From: Bacillota bacterium
Lineage (GTDB): Bacteria; Bacillota; Limnochordia; Limnochordales; ZCTH02-B6
Direction of reading: 5' to 3'
NCBI GenBank assembly: GCA_017578085.1
Contig: PKQR01000004.1
Span: 1-45,212 of the forward strand
DNA: 45,212 nucleotides
Under the pieces are notes generated by a model, which did no database searches, had not been told where the DNA came from, and saw only the letters and a list, made by a program, of their open reading frames with translations. Below, piece after piece: positions 7,409 to 16,049 of the stretch. A program made the position numbers and the translations under genes. Position 1 is the stretch's first letter. Every line of letters begins with the position of its first letter.

Positions 7409-7754
7409 CTTCGGGCCACCTTTCCCCGCAGCCGGCTGGCGCCGGCGAACCGAGTTTTGATTCCGGGCCGGGGCTCGTTTCCCTGCGCCTGCTCGCCCTC
7501 GGGGCCATGCCTGCCGCATGGCCTTTCGCTGCGCGCTCGTTTGCCGTATGCCCCTAGGGACAAATGGCCATGCAGTAGGGACTTTGGGCCGTGACGGGCC
7601 AGATGTCTCTAACTGGAGAAATAGGGCAGGTAATCGCGTCGCAATTGTAGAAACTCCGACGGGGACTCGGGGATGCAAGGGAACTGGGGCGGCCCGTGCG
7701 CCCGGGCTCTAAAGACACTTTATCGTCAGAAGAGGATAAGGAGGGAGAGAGTTT
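7409..7754. other. Divergent intergenic region with palindromes
   Basis: This 346-base stretch separates the DUF445 gene from the first nucleoside transporter. It contains an eight-base inverted repeat GGCCATGC-N5-GCATGGCC (7503-7523), a further copy of GGCCATGC at 7566-7573, and an interrupted palindrome TGGGCCGTGACGGGCCA (7585-7601). No clear -35/-10 pair was seen on either strand. I see no gene in it and no purine riboswitch core. Confidence 0.55.
7585..7601. promoter_or_regulatory. Candidate operator upstream of nucleoside transporter
   Basis: TGGgCCGTgACGGgCCA is symmetric apart from the centre and one base in each arm: TGG-n-CCGT-n-ACGG-n-CCA. A dyad of this kind upstream of a transporter operon suggests a repressor site, but the regulator is not identified and no second copy was found upstream of the other nucleoside operon. 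Confidence 0.4.
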
Positions 7755-8921
7755 ATGCGAAAGGGGACCATCCTGCTCGCGGCGCTGCTCGTTGCGGTGT
7801 TGGCCTTCTCGGTAAGCGCCCTCGCCCAGGGCTCCCTGGCCATCGTGTATGACGTCGGCGGCCGTGGGGACTTGAGCTTCAACGACATGGCCGCGCTGGG
7901 CGGGGATCGCGCCGTGCGGGAACTGGGAGTGCGCCTGACCGAGGTCGAGAGCGCCTCAACCGCGGACTTCCTACCCAACCTGCGGGCGCTGGCCCGGAGC
8001 CGTCAGCATGACCTGATCGTCGGCGTCGGCTTCCTGATTCAGGACGCCATGGCCCAGGTGGCGGAGGAGTTCCCCAACCAGAAGTTCGCCCTGATCGATG
8101 GCTTCGTCGATGCGCCCAACGTCATGTCCATCTCCTTCGCTGACCATGAGGGCAGCGCGCTGGTGGGCGCTTTGGCCGCCATCACGGCGCTGGAGTACGG
8201 CGGCGACACGGTCGGCATCGTGCTGGGTATCGAAATCCCGATCCTGCTGCGCTTTGAGATCGGCTACCGGGCCGGCGTGCGCTGGGCCGTAGACCGCTAC
8301 AACCAAATCTACGGCACCAACAAGCAGGTGCGGGTGCTCCATACCTACACCGGCGCCTTTGACGACCCCGCCCGCGGCAAGACGGCGACCGACGCCATGC
8401 TGGGCCAGGGTGCGACGGTCGTGTACGCGGTGGCCGGCGCCACGGGCCTCGGTGTGTTTGAGTCCGTGGAAAGCGTCGCCCGGGCGCAGGGCAAGGTCGT
8501 TGGTCCGCCCTTTGCCATCGGCGTCGACTCCGCGCAGGACTGGATCAGCCCCGGCTTCATCCCGGTCTCCATGGTCAAGCGGGTGGACAACGGCGTCTTT
8601 GAGGCCATCAAGCGGGCGCTGGAGGGCACCTTCCAGGGTGGCGCCGTCACGCTCAGGCTGGCCGAAGGCGGCGTCGCGGCCAGCACCATCGAGATGGTCG
8701 AGCTATTCTTCGATGAGGCCATCGCGGCCGGTGCGAAGACTGCCGAGGACAAGGCCGCGGCGATGGCCGGCGTTCGGGCCGCCCGGGCGGCGGTGCCGCA
8801 GCTGGCTTGGGACCTCCTCGACGAGCTCGACCGCCTGATCCGCTCGGGCGAGTACGTGGTGCCGGAGGCCCTCGACCGCGACACCGCGGAGTACTGGCGC
8901 GGGGTGCTGTCCACATACTAA
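7755..8921 (+). CDS. BMP-family nucleoside ABC transporter substrate-binding protein (copy 1)
   Basis: This is a Bmp/PnrA-type binding protein, the extracytoplasmic receptor for nucleosides in BmpA-NupOPQ-like importers. It has a signal peptide of about 25 residues (RKGTILLAALLVAVLAFSVS, then ALAQ). The mature part carries family features: a DVGGRGDLSFNDMA start, HDLIVGVGFLIQDAM, PNQKFALIDG and YTGAFDDPARGKTATDAML. There is no cysteine at the cleavage site, so it is not a lipoprotein as in most Bacillota. AAGGAGGGAGAG precedes the ATG. The ATPase gene follows 61 bases downstream, then two permeases. Confidence 0.92.
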   Translation: MRKGTILLAALLVAVLAFSVSALAQGSLAIVYDVGGRGDLSFNDMAALGGDRAVRELGVRLTEVESASTADFLPNLRALARSRQHDLIVGVGFLIQDAMAQVAEEFPNQKFALIDGFVDAPNVMSISFADHEGSALVGALAAITALEYGGDTVGIVLGIEIPILLRFEIGYRAGVRWAVDRYNQIYGTNKQVRVLHTYTGAFDDPARGKTATDAMLGQGATVVYAVAGATGLGVFESVESVARAQGKVVGPPFAIGVDSAQDWISPGFIPVSMVKRVDNGVFEAIKRALEGTFQGGAVTLRLAEGGVAASTIEMVELFFDEAIAAGAKTAEDKAAAMAGVRAARAAVPQLAWDLLDELDRLIRSGEYVVPEALDRDTAEYWRGVLSTY

Positions 8922-8982
8922 GCGCGATTTTGGAATGGCCGCCCGTTGACGCGGGGCGCCGGCCGACAAGGAGGCAAGGAAC

Positions 8983-10584
8983 ATGCCTGATCGCTCGGCG
9001 CCCCCCGCGGGCGCTGCCGATCAATACAAACCCGTCAGCGTGCTAGCCGGGGCCCCGCCGTGGCTTGAGATGCGGGGCATCACCAAGGTGTACCCCGACG
9101 GCACCCGCGCCCTGGAGAACGTGGACCTGGTGGTGGCCAAAGGAGAAATCCACGGGCTCTTGGGCGAAAACGGCGCGGGCAAGAGCACGCTCATGAAAAT
9201 CCTCTCGGGGATCTTGCCCCTTACCTCCGGCCGCATCCTCTTGGGCGGCCGGGAAGTCTCGCTCCGCAGTACCCACGACGCCCTCGCCCACGGCATCGGC
9301 ATGGTGCACCAGCACTTTTCCCTCGTGCCGACTTTCAACGCCCTGGACAACATCATCCTCGGCCGGGGGGCGCTCTTGGCGAGCCCCGCGCGGGCAGCGG
9401 CCCGGGCCCGTATCCGGCGGCTCATGGAGGAAACCGGCTTGCACGTGCCGCTGGACATCCCCGTAGAGCAGCTGCCCGTCGGCACACAACAGCGCATCGA
9501 GATCCTGAAAACCCTTGACCGCAACGTGGATCTGCTGATCCTCGACGAGCCGACGGCGGCGCTGACGCCCCAGGAAACGGACCAGCTGTTTACGGTCCTC
9601 CGGGGATTGGCGGCCCGCGGCACGACCATCATCCTCATCACCCACAAGCTGCGGGAAGTGCTGGCCCTGACCAGCGCCGTGACAGTACTGCGCCACGGTC
9701 GGGTCGTGGGCAGCCGCCTGACGGAAGGCGCCACGGCGCAAGACCTGGCGAGGATGATGGTAGGCACCGAGCGCATGCCTGACGTCAAGGCGCGCCGGGA
9801 GCACCAGAAGTCCGAACCGGTGCTGCGCGTGGCGGGCCTAACCGTTAAGGGCGACGGGGGCCAGGATGTCGTCAAGAACGTGAGCTTTGAGATCAACGCC
9901 GGCGAGATCTTCGCCATCGCGGGCGTCACCGGCAACGGGCAGTCGGAGCTCATTGAGGCCCTTGCGGGTCTCCGGCCCATCGCCAGGGGCCGGGTATACC
10001 TTCTCGGCCAGCCAATCAACGGCAAGAGCCCGCGGGAGCTCTACCGCATGGGCATCGCCCACGTGCCCGAGGACCGGCACCGCCTGGGCATGGTGGCCCA
10101 GTTTTCCGTGCTGGAAAACAGCATCCTCGGCGTCCACCACGAGCCCCGGTTCCGCCGGGGCGTGCCCGGGACGATCCACTGGGGCAAGGTGCGCCGGTAC
10201 GCCCGGGACATCGTCCGCCGGTTCCAGGTCGTGACCCCGTCGCTCTCGACGCCCATGCGCAGCCTGAGCGGCGGCAACCAGCAGAAGCTGGTGGTCGGCC
10301 GCGAGCTCAGCAAGTCGCCGTCCTTGGTCATCGCCGGCCAGCCCACGCGGGGCCTGGACGTGGCCGCCACCGCCGCCATCCGCGACCTGCTGGTTGACAT
10401 CCGCAACGAGGGCAAGGCGGTGCTCTTGGTCTCTGCGGATCTGGACGAGGTATTGGCCTTGGCGGACCGGATTGCGGTGATGTATGAAGGTGAAATCATG
10501 GCCATTCTGCAGAAGGACCAGTTTGACCGGGAGCGGATCGGGCTCCTGATGGGAGGCGTACGCGATGGATCCGCGGCCGGTTGA
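8983..10584 (+). CDS. Nucleoside ABC transporter ATP-binding protein (copy 1)
   Basis: A 533-residue double ATPase of the NupO/sugar-importer type that powers uptake for the two following permeases. The N-terminal half has Walker A GENGAGKST, Walker B LLILDEPTAAL and the switch histidine ITHK. The C-terminal half has a degenerate Walker A (GVTGNGQSE), a clear signature LSGGNQQKLVVGREL and VIAGQPTRGLD; such asymmetry is usual in this family. About 25 extra residues precede the first domain. The ATG has AAGGAGG eight bases upstream. It overlaps the next gene by 20 bases. Confidence 0.95.
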   Translation: MPDRSAPPAGAADQYKPVSVLAGAPPWLEMRGITKVYPDGTRALENVDLVVAKGEIHGLLGENGAGKSTLMKILSGILPLTSGRILLGGREVSLRSTHDALAHGIGMVHQHFSLVPTFNALDNIILGRGALLASPARAAARARIRRLMEETGLHVPLDIPVEQLPVGTQQRIEILKTLDRNVDLLILDEPTAALTPQETDQLFTVLRGLAARGTTIILITHKLREVLALTSAVTVLRHGRVVGSRLTEGATAQDLARMMVGTERMPDVKARREHQKSEPVLRVAGLTVKGDGGQDVVKNVSFEINAGEIFAIAGVTGNGQSELIEALAGLRPIARGRVYLLGQPINGKSPRELYRMGIAHVPEDRHRLGMVAQFSVLENSILGVHHEPRFRRGVPGTIHWGKVRRYARDIVRRFQVVTPSLSTPMRSLSGGNQQKLVVGRELSKSPSLVIAGQPTRGLDVAATAAIRDLLVDIRNEGKAVLLVSADLDEVLALADRIAVMYEGEIMAILQKDQFDRERIGLLMGGVRDGSAAG

Positions 10585-11719
10585 GCCGCAGGAGCTCGAC
10601 GCCATCACCCGCCGCGAACGGCGGCGGCAGCTGCGGGCCGCCTTAGGAGGCCTCGCGGAAATCCTGATAGCCCTTGTTATCGGCCTGGGCGTCGGCGCCC
10701 TGGTCATGCGCGGGGCCGGGTACAACTGGCGGCTGGCCTACGAGGGCCTCTTGATTGGCTCGTTCGGCGATCAATGGGCCATCGCCGACACACTGGCGTC
10801 AGCGACGCCGTTGATCTTGACGGGACTCGTCTTTGGCTTGAGCGCCCGGGCGGGCTACTTCAACATCGGCGCCCAAGGGCAGATGGTCGTCGGCGCCTTG
10901 GCTGCCGTGGCGGTGGGGGCGCACCTGTCGGCGCCGCCCGTGGTGGCGGTCACGCTTGCCTTTCTGGCTTCGGCGCTGGCGGGGGCGATCTGGGCGTTGC
11001 CTCCCGCGTTTCTCAAGGCGACGCGGGGCGTGCACGAGGTCATCTCGACCATCATGTTCAACTGGATCGCCCACTACACGGCCTTGTACCTGGTGTTCAA
11101 CGTCCTCAACGACCCCCGCAGCGCCGAGCGGACTGTGCGGGTGCTGCCTGGGGCGCGGCTCGGCGCCCTCATCCCCGGCGCCGACATGACGGCGGCCATC
11201 TTTGTCGCCGTGGGCGTGGCGGTCTTCATGTACTGGCTGCTGTGGCACTCGCCCTGGGGGTACGAGATGCGCATCGCCGGGCTCAACCCCTCCGCCCTGC
11301 GTTATGCGGGTGCGAACCCCCTGTGGAGCGTCAATCTTACGTTTATCCTAGCCGGCCTTGCGGCGGGCCTCGCTGGCGCCACACAGATCATCGGCCGGCC
11401 GCCCACGTACGCGCTCTACGGGGACTTATCCAACGTGCGCAACCTGGGCTTTGACGGGATTGCCGTGGCGCTCATCGGCCGCAACCACCCGTTAGGGATC
11501 ATCCTGGCCGCGATTTTCATCGGCGCCATGGGGGCGGGCGCCCGGATGATGCAGATCATGGCCGGCGTGCCGCTGGACATGGTGCGCATCGTCCACGGCA
11601 CCGTCATCATCGCTTTGGCGGCGCCCGAGGCCTGGACCTTGCTGGGCAAGTTCCTGGGCAGGGCGCGGGCTAGGCGCGCCCCGGCTCCGCCGGCTCCCGC
11701 CAAGACGGTGCATCGGTAA
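10565..11719 (+). CDS. Nucleoside ABC transporter permease (copy 1, first subunit)
   Basis: A 384-residue BPD_transp_2 (RbsC/LivH-like) membrane subunit, NupP type. After a charged N-terminus of about 35 residues there are roughly nine hydrophobic segments; the family motif GLSARAGYFNIGAQGQMVVGA and the EISTIMFNWIA-like VHEVISTIMFNWIAHY stretch are present. A proline/alanine/arginine tail ends the protein. The ATG at 10565 lies inside the ATPase gene, with GGGAGG seven bases before it, which suggests translational coupling. Confidence 0.93.
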   Translation: MDPRPVEPQELDAITRRERRRQLRAALGGLAEILIALVIGLGVGALVMRGAGYNWRLAYEGLLIGSFGDQWAIADTLASATPLILTGLVFGLSARAGYFNIGAQGQMVVGALAAVAVGAHLSAPPVVAVTLAFLASALAGAIWALPPAFLKATRGVHEVISTIMFNWIAHYTALYLVFNVLNDPRSAERTVRVLPGARLGALIPGADMTAAIFVAVGVAVFMYWLLWHSPWGYEMRIAGLNPSALRYAGANPLWSVNLTFILAGLAAGLAGATQIIGRPPTYALYGDLSNVRNLGFDGIAVALIGRNHPLGIILAAIFIGAMGAGARMMQIMAGVPLDMVRIVHGTVIIALAAPEAWTLLGKFLGRARARRAPAPPAPAKTVHR

Positions 11720-11731
11720 GGGGGATCGGCC

Positions 11732-12625
11732 GTGCTCATCTCTTCCCTAATTCTCGGCGCATTGCACGCGATGGTGCCGCTCACCATCACCGCCACAGGC
11801 GAGATCCTCAGCGAGCGGGCGGGGGTCGTCAACATCGGCCTGGAAGGCATCCTGCTCATCTCCGCGTTCGCGGCGGTCGTCGGTGCGGAAGCCGGCGGTC
11901 CTTTAGCGGGCCTGATGGTGGGGCTCCTCACGGGAGCGCTCCTCGGCCTGATCCACGGTATCATCGCCGTGTACTTCCGGGGCGACCAGACGGTGAGCGG
12001 CGTCGGCTTGAACATCCTGGCGCTGGGCGTGGTCGCCATCGGCATCGTGGACCGCTGGGGTGCGGCCGGCTTTCACCGGGTGGAGCGGGCCTTCCGGGTA
12101 CCGCCCTTGTCGACGCCCCTGGGCCCCATGAGCCCCATGGTCATCGTCACGATCTTGCTGGCGGCCCTGACCTGGTACCTGCTCCAGCACACCAACTTGG
12201 GCCTCAAGATCCAGGCGTGCGGCGAAAACCCCGCTGCCGCCGATGCCGCGGGCGTCCGGGTTGAGCGGGTGCGGCTGTTTGGCGCGGTTTACGCAGGCGC
12301 CTTAACGGGCATCGCCGGGGCGTACCTGTCCATCGACTGGCTGGCCACCATCACCGAGAACTTGCCCGCGGGTCGCGGCTTCATCGCCCTGGCCACAGTG
12401 GTGTTTAGCCGGCTTAACCCGTGGCTTGCGGTGCTGGGCGGGTTGATCTTCGGCTTCTTTGACAGCCTAGGGCTGGTCGCCTCCACCAGCCAGGCGCTCA
12501 CCCGCGTCATCCCGTACCAGTTCATCCAGATGATGCCCTACGTGGTGACGCTGTTGGTGGTGGCGGGGGTCATTGGACGCTTCCGGGCGCCGGCCGCCAG
12601 CGGCCAGCCGTACCGGCGGGAGTAG
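11732..12625 (+). CDS. Nucleoside ABC transporter permease (copy 1, second subunit)
   Basis: A 297-residue NupQ-type permease that pairs with the preceding subunit. It shows the motif SERAGVVNIGLEGILLISAF, the NPAAADAAGVRVERVRL cytoplasmic loop and GRGFIALATVVF. A GTG start with AAGGGGGAT upstream lies 12 bases after the previous stop. This completes the first transporter; the gene ends only five bases from the stop of a gene on the opposite strand. Confidence 0.93.
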   Translation: MLISSLILGALHAMVPLTITATGEILSERAGVVNIGLEGILLISAFAAVVGAEAGGPLAGLMVGLLTGALLGLIHGIIAVYFRGDQTVSGVGLNILALGVVAIGIVDRWGAAGFHRVERAFRVPPLSTPLGPMSPMVIVTILLAALTWYLLQHTNLGLKIQACGENPAAADAAGVRVERVRLFGAVYAGALTGIAGAYLSIDWLATITENLPAGRGFIALATVVFSRLNPWLAVLGGLIFGFFDSLGLVASTSQALTRVIPYQFIQMMPYVVTLLVVAGVIGRFRAPAASGQPYRRE

Positions 12626-12630
12626 ATCCA

Positions 12631-14139
12631 TTACTGCCAGCGCCCGGCGTGCAGCACCCCGGACGGGTCTAGAGCCGCCTTGATGGCACGGATGACGTCA
12701 TAGGCTTGGCCCCACTCACGCCGCAGGAACGGCTCGAGCTTCGCACCGGGACCGTGAATGGCTTCCATGGTGCCGCCGAAATCTTGGGCGAGCTGCACGA
12801 GGTGATCGCTGGCCGCCCGCATGGCGGCCGCCCCCCGCTCATCGCCCGAAACGTCGTGGATAACGATGGAGAAAATCTCGGGCCTCCCCCACAGCCCGGT
12901 TTCGCCGGCCCGCAGTTCAGGATACTGCCGCAGGTGCTCAAGGCACGCCTCCCGGTACGGCAGCACTTGGGACAGGGGCAGCTCCACGTTGATGTACTCG
13001 AAGGCCCGAAACCTGCTGGGACGCAGCCGCCAATCCCTTGGCCGCTGCACGTGGCGCTCGTACTCATCCGCCACCCAGTAGCGCTCATCCCAGTAGGTTA
13101 GGGCCGGGCCGCTGCCCAAGGGCTGGCCGCCCCGGGCCAGCAGTTCCCGCTCCGCCCGGGACCAGGCGGCATCCACCGTTTCCCAGGTGCCAAAGAACGC
13201 CAAGTGCAGCTCGGTGCTTTCGCGGACCGCCTCTTCCGAGCCGTCCGCCGTCCACTCGGGATCACCGGGCACCGGCGCCGTATCCGACATGTCCATCACG
13301 GTGGGAACGATCCCGAGGCGCAACAGGGCCGTAACGGCGTGAAACCCGGCGGCGAAGGTGTCGAAACGGAAACTGCCGAAACGCCTGGCTTCGGGCAACG
13401 GCCACGCCCGCAGCCAGGCCCGGGTAATGACCCCGAAGATGCCCTCCGCCCCGACAAACAGCTTGTGCAGCATGGGTCCGGGGCCGCCGGAAAGCGTGGG
13501 CCGGGTCCGGATGACGGTGCCGTCGGCCAAAGCTACCTCGAGGCCGAGCACCTGGTCCCCCATCTTCCCGTACGGCCCGAACAGATACCCCATGCCATTG
13601 GTGCTGATGGCGCCGCCTACCGTGGCCATGGACAGGCTCCACGGATCGTGGGCAAAGAGCAGCCCCTCCGCCTCCGCTGCCTTGGCGACGCGGGCAAGGG
13701 TCGCTCCCGCACCCGCTTCGATGCGCATATCCTCCCGGTGGACTTGGACGTCGTCCAGGCGGCTCATGTCCAAGGCCACCGCGGGTTTCACCGGGATGGC
13801 AGCGCCCATCACCCCGGTGCCGCCGCCCCGCGGCACGACGGGCACGCCTTCTCGGCTCGCCCACGCAAGGACGGCGGCGACTTCCTGGGCTGTCCCCGGC
13901 TGGACGACCGCCAGCACCGGAGCGGGCTGCGGCGGGCGGCCGAAGGCCCGGTAGTCGTCCAGCGCGTCGCGGCTTGCCCACGCCAGCGCCTCGGCACCCG
14001 TCATGACATGATCCTCCCCGACGAAGCGGGCCAGTGCCTTAGCCCACCCCCGGGCGAGCTCCTTCAGCTGGCTGTCGATAACAAGAGGATCGTTCGCGCT
14101 CCGTTGGGCTGTGTCGTGGAGCCGATCGCCCGCAGGCAC
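12631..14139 (-). CDS. FAD-linked oxidase, GlcD family
   Basis: A 502-residue flavoprotein of the FAD_binding_4 plus FAD-oxidase C type (COG0277), which oxidises a 2-hydroxy acid or related alcohol. The FAD-binding part has VPVVPRGGGTGVMGAAIPVK, MSRLDDV and ATVGGAISTNGMGYLFGPYG; the C-terminal cap ends in DPSGVLHAGRW, the usual DPxxxLNPGK-like ending. The substrate cannot be told; D-lactate, glycolate or an alkyl-glycerone type are possible. GTG at 14139 is chosen because GGGAGGG lies seven bases before it. The gene stands alone and faces the nucleoside operon. Confidence 0.87.
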   Translation of the reverse strand: MPAGDRLHDTAQRSANDPLVIDSQLKELARGWAKALARFVGEDHVMTGAEALAWASRDALDDYRAFGRPPQPAPVLAVVQPGTAQEVAAVLAWASREGVPVVPRGGGTGVMGAAIPVKPAVALDMSRLDDVQVHREDMRIEAGAGATLARVAKAAEAEGLLFAHDPWSLSMATVGGAISTNGMGYLFGPYGKMGDQVLGLEVALADGTVIRTRPTLSGGPGPMLHKLFVGAEGIFGVITRAWLRAWPLPEARRFGSFRFDTFAAGFHAVTALLRLGIVPTVMDMSDTAPVPGDPEWTADGSEEAVRESTELHLAFFGTWETVDAAWSRAERELLARGGQPLGSGPALTYWDERYWVADEYERHVQRPRDWRLRPSRFRAFEYINVELPLSQVLPYREACLEHLRQYPELRAGETGLWGRPEIFSIVIHDVSGDERGAAAMRAASDHLVQLAQDFGGTMEAIHGPGAKLEPFLRREWGQAYDVIRAIKAALDPSGVLHAGRWQ

Positions 14140-14390
14140 CCCAATCCCTCCCAAAAGACGTCGACCGGGTGACGGAATTGTCCCCTGTGAATCTGTCCGT
14201 GCCTATAGTGTCAGAGTACAGCGCCGCGTCGGGTCGCTCCTTTGGCCCCTTGCGCATCGTCAAAAGCCGCCTGAAAGGGGCACGGTAAGGCAATGGTGAA
14301 GCATTTCGTGGCCGGGTGCGGCAGCCCCGCGCTCGCGTTTGCAGTATACCCCCAGTCTGTATCCGACGCTGGAGAAAAGGAGCGGTGGTC

Positions 14391-15461
14391 ATGACGGTAC
14401 CCCTGTTCACGCCCCTAAAGCTGCGGGACGTCATCTTGCGCAACCGGATCGCCATGTCGCCCATGTGCCAGTATTCCGCCGTGGACGGCGTGGCCAACGA
14501 CTGGCACTACGTCCACTACGGGACGAGGGCGGTAGGCGGCGTCGGACTCGTCATCGTGGAGGCCACTGCCGTCGAGCCCCGGGGTAGGATCACGCCATAC
14601 TGCCTCGGACTCTGGGACGACGGCCAGGTGGAACCGTTAGCCCGCATTGTCCGGTTCATCGAGTCCCACGGCGCCGTGGCAGGCATCCAGTTGGCCCACG
14701 CGGGCCGCAAGGCGTCCACCAATCGGCCGTGGAAGGGCGGAGGCCCCGTACCGCCTGAGGAGGGCGGCTGGAACGTCGTCGGCCCAAGCCCGGTGCCCTT
14801 CCTCCCCGACGGTCCAGTGCCCGAGCCGATGACGAAGCGGGATATGGAGTCCATCATCGATGCGTTCCGGCAGGCCGCCAAGCGGGCGCTGGCGGCGGGC
14901 TTCCGGGTCGCGGAAGTCCACGCGGCCCACGGATACCTGCTGCACGAATTTTTGTCGCCCTTGAGCAACCGGCGCGATGACGAGTACGGCGGCAGCCTGG
15001 AAAACCGCATGCGCTTCCCCCTCGAGGTCGTGCGGGCCGTGCGGGAGGTCTGGCCAGAGGAATACCCGCTCTTTGTGCGCATTTCCGCCACCGATTGGGT
15101 GCCCGGCGGCTGGGACCTGGATCAGTCGGTGGCCTTTGCGGCCGAGCTCAAGAAGATCGGCGTCGACCTGGTCGACTGCTCCTCAGGCGGGTTGTCCCTG
15201 GAACAAAAGGTACAGGCGGGCCCCGGTTATCAGGTGCCCTTTGCCGAGCGCATCCGCCGCGAAGTCGGGATCGCCACCGGCGCCGTCGGGCTCATCACCG
15301 ACCCTGAGCAGGCCAACGGCATCCTCGCCGCGGGCCAAGCCGATCTCATCCTCCTGGGGCGGGTGCTGTTGCGGGAACCGTACTGGCCCCTGCGGGCGGC
15401 GGCTGCGTTGGGCGTGGACACCGGCCTGTGGCCGCCCCAGTACCTGCGGGCCAAGGTGTGA
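14391..15461 (+). CDS. namA: NADPH dehydrogenase, old yellow enzyme family (YqjM/NamA-like)
   Basis: A 356-residue FMN-dependent ene-reductase that reduces alpha,beta-unsaturated carbonyls and may act on oxidative or electrophile stress products. The YqjM-type cysteine and tyrosine occur at positions 26 and 28 (SPMCQYSA), followed by IQLAHAGRKAS, the substrate-binding VHAAHGYLLHEFLSP and SNRRDDEYGGSLENR. The ATG at 14391 has AAAGGAG nine bases before it; 25 further in-frame residues upstream lack family similarity. The flavin oxidase gene upstream is divergent, with about 250 bases between them and no clear promoter. Confidence 0.93.
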   Translation: MTVPLFTPLKLRDVILRNRIAMSPMCQYSAVDGVANDWHYVHYGTRAVGGVGLVIVEATAVEPRGRITPYCLGLWDDGQVEPLARIVRFIESHGAVAGIQLAHAGRKASTNRPWKGGGPVPPEEGGWNVVGPSPVPFLPDGPVPEPMTKRDMESIIDAFRQAAKRALAAGFRVAEVHAAHGYLLHEFLSPLSNRRDDEYGGSLENRMRFPLEVVRAVREVWPEEYPLFVRISATDWVPGGWDLDQSVAFAAELKKIGVDLVDCSSGGLSLEQKVQAGPGYQVPFAERIRREVGIATGAVGLITDPEQANGILAAGQADLILLGRVLLREPYWPLRAAAALGVDTGLWPPQYLRAKV

Positions 15462-15487
15462 TACCGCGGGTGCCGACGTGAAAAAGC

Positions 15488-15523
15488 AAAACGCCCTCCG
15501 GAAGTCAACTCCGGAGGGCGTTT
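15488..15523 (-). terminator. Terminator shared by tRNA-Val(GAC) and namA
   Basis: GCCCTCCGGA and TCCGGAGGGC form a strong stem. On the minus strand it is followed by GTTTTGCTTTTTC, giving a good terminator for the tRNA genes; on the plus strand it follows the flavoenzyme gene with a short T stretch. Confidence 0.85.
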
Positions 15524-15527
15524 CCGT

Positions 15528-15604
15528 TGGTGGGGACGCGCGGACTCGAACCGCGGACCTTCACGATGTCAACGTGACGATCTAACCAGCTGATCTACGT
15601 CCCC
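15528..15604 (-). tRNA. tRNA-Val (GAC)
   Basis: The minus strand folds as a tRNA: acceptor GGGGACG with CGTCCCC, D arm with AGCTGGTTAGA, anticodon loop TTGACAT within stem TCACG/CGTGA, and T arm GGTTCGAGTCC. The anticodon GAC reads Val. CCA is encoded. Confidence 0.96.
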
Positions 15605-15609
15605 ACGTC

Positions 15610-15685
15610 TGGAGGCGCAGGGCGGACTCGAACCGCCGAATAGGAGTTTTGCAGACTCCCGCCTTAGCCCCTTGGCTACTGCGCC
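15610..15685 (-). tRNA. tRNA-Cys (GCA)
   Basis: Acceptor GGCGCAG pairs with CTGCGCC; the anticodon loop CTGCAAA sits between GGAGT-type stem strands and gives GCA, Cys. T arm GGTTCGAGTCC and an encoded CCA are present. It lies five bases upstream of tRNA-Val and is probably co-transcribed. Confidence 0.95.
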
Positions 15686-15697
15686 TCGGCGATTTAC

Positions 15698-15726
15698 ATT
15701 TTATCATCCCAAGCGCCTCAGCGCAA
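15698..15726 (-). promoter_or_regulatory. Promoter of tRNA-Cys/tRNA-Val
   Basis: TTGCGC (15721-15726) and TAAAAT (15698-15703) are 17 bases apart on the minus strand, just upstream of tRNA-Cys. Confidence 0.65.
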
Positions 15727-15739
15727 CCGGGGCCGGACA

Positions 15740-15770
15740 AAAACCGGGACCGGCATTTACCGGTCCCGGC
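15740..15770 (-). terminator. Terminator after tRNA-Gly
   Basis: GGGACCGG and CCGGTCCC form a stem around TAAATG on the minus strand, followed by GGTTTTTG. It separates tRNA-Gly from the Cys-Val pair, which has its own promoter. Confidence 0.8.
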
Positions 15771-15775
15771 CTGAC

Positions 15776-15851
15776 TGGAGCGGAAGACGGGACTCGAACC
15801 CGCGACCTTCGCCATGGCAAGGCGACGTTCTACCAACTGAACTACTTCCGC
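15776..15851 (-). tRNA. tRNA-Gly (GCC)
   Basis: Acceptor GCGGAAG pairs with CTTCCGC; the anticodon loop TTGCCAT in stem TCGCC/GGCGA gives GCC, Gly. The T arm GGTTCGAGTCC and encoded CCA are present. Confidence 0.96.
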
Positions 15852-15865
15852 CCGTTGCAGCTTTG

Positions 15866-15894
15866 ATTATGCCACGGGCCTTTTGGGCTGTCAA
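15866..15894 (-). promoter_or_regulatory. Promoter of tRNA-Gly
   Basis: A perfect TTGACA (15889-15894) and CATAAT (15866-15871) are 17 bases apart on the minus strand. Confidence 0.85.
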
Positions 15895-15995
15895 TACGAA
15901 CACGTGTTCCAACTGCGGGTTTTCTCGCGTCCCGCCGGGCGATCCGTCCCGGGTCAACGGACCATTTGCCACGAACCCCGCCGCACAAACACAAC

Positions 15996-16021
15996 GGGGG
16001 AGGGCGCTCCCGCCCTCCCCC
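15996..16021 (-). terminator. Hairpin after the 5'-nucleotidase gene
   Basis: GGGGGAGGGCG and CGCCCTCCCCC-type arms form a very stable stem downstream of the gene. Only GTTGTGTTTG follows on the minus strand, so termination efficiency is uncertain. Confidence 0.55.
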
Positions 16022-16049
16022 GCTTTCGCCACCGGCTTACCCGCCGGCG

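Noticed and set aside
7602..7754. Purine riboswitch upstream of the nucleoside transporter
   Set aside because: The conserved junction and loop sequences of purine riboswitches are not present.
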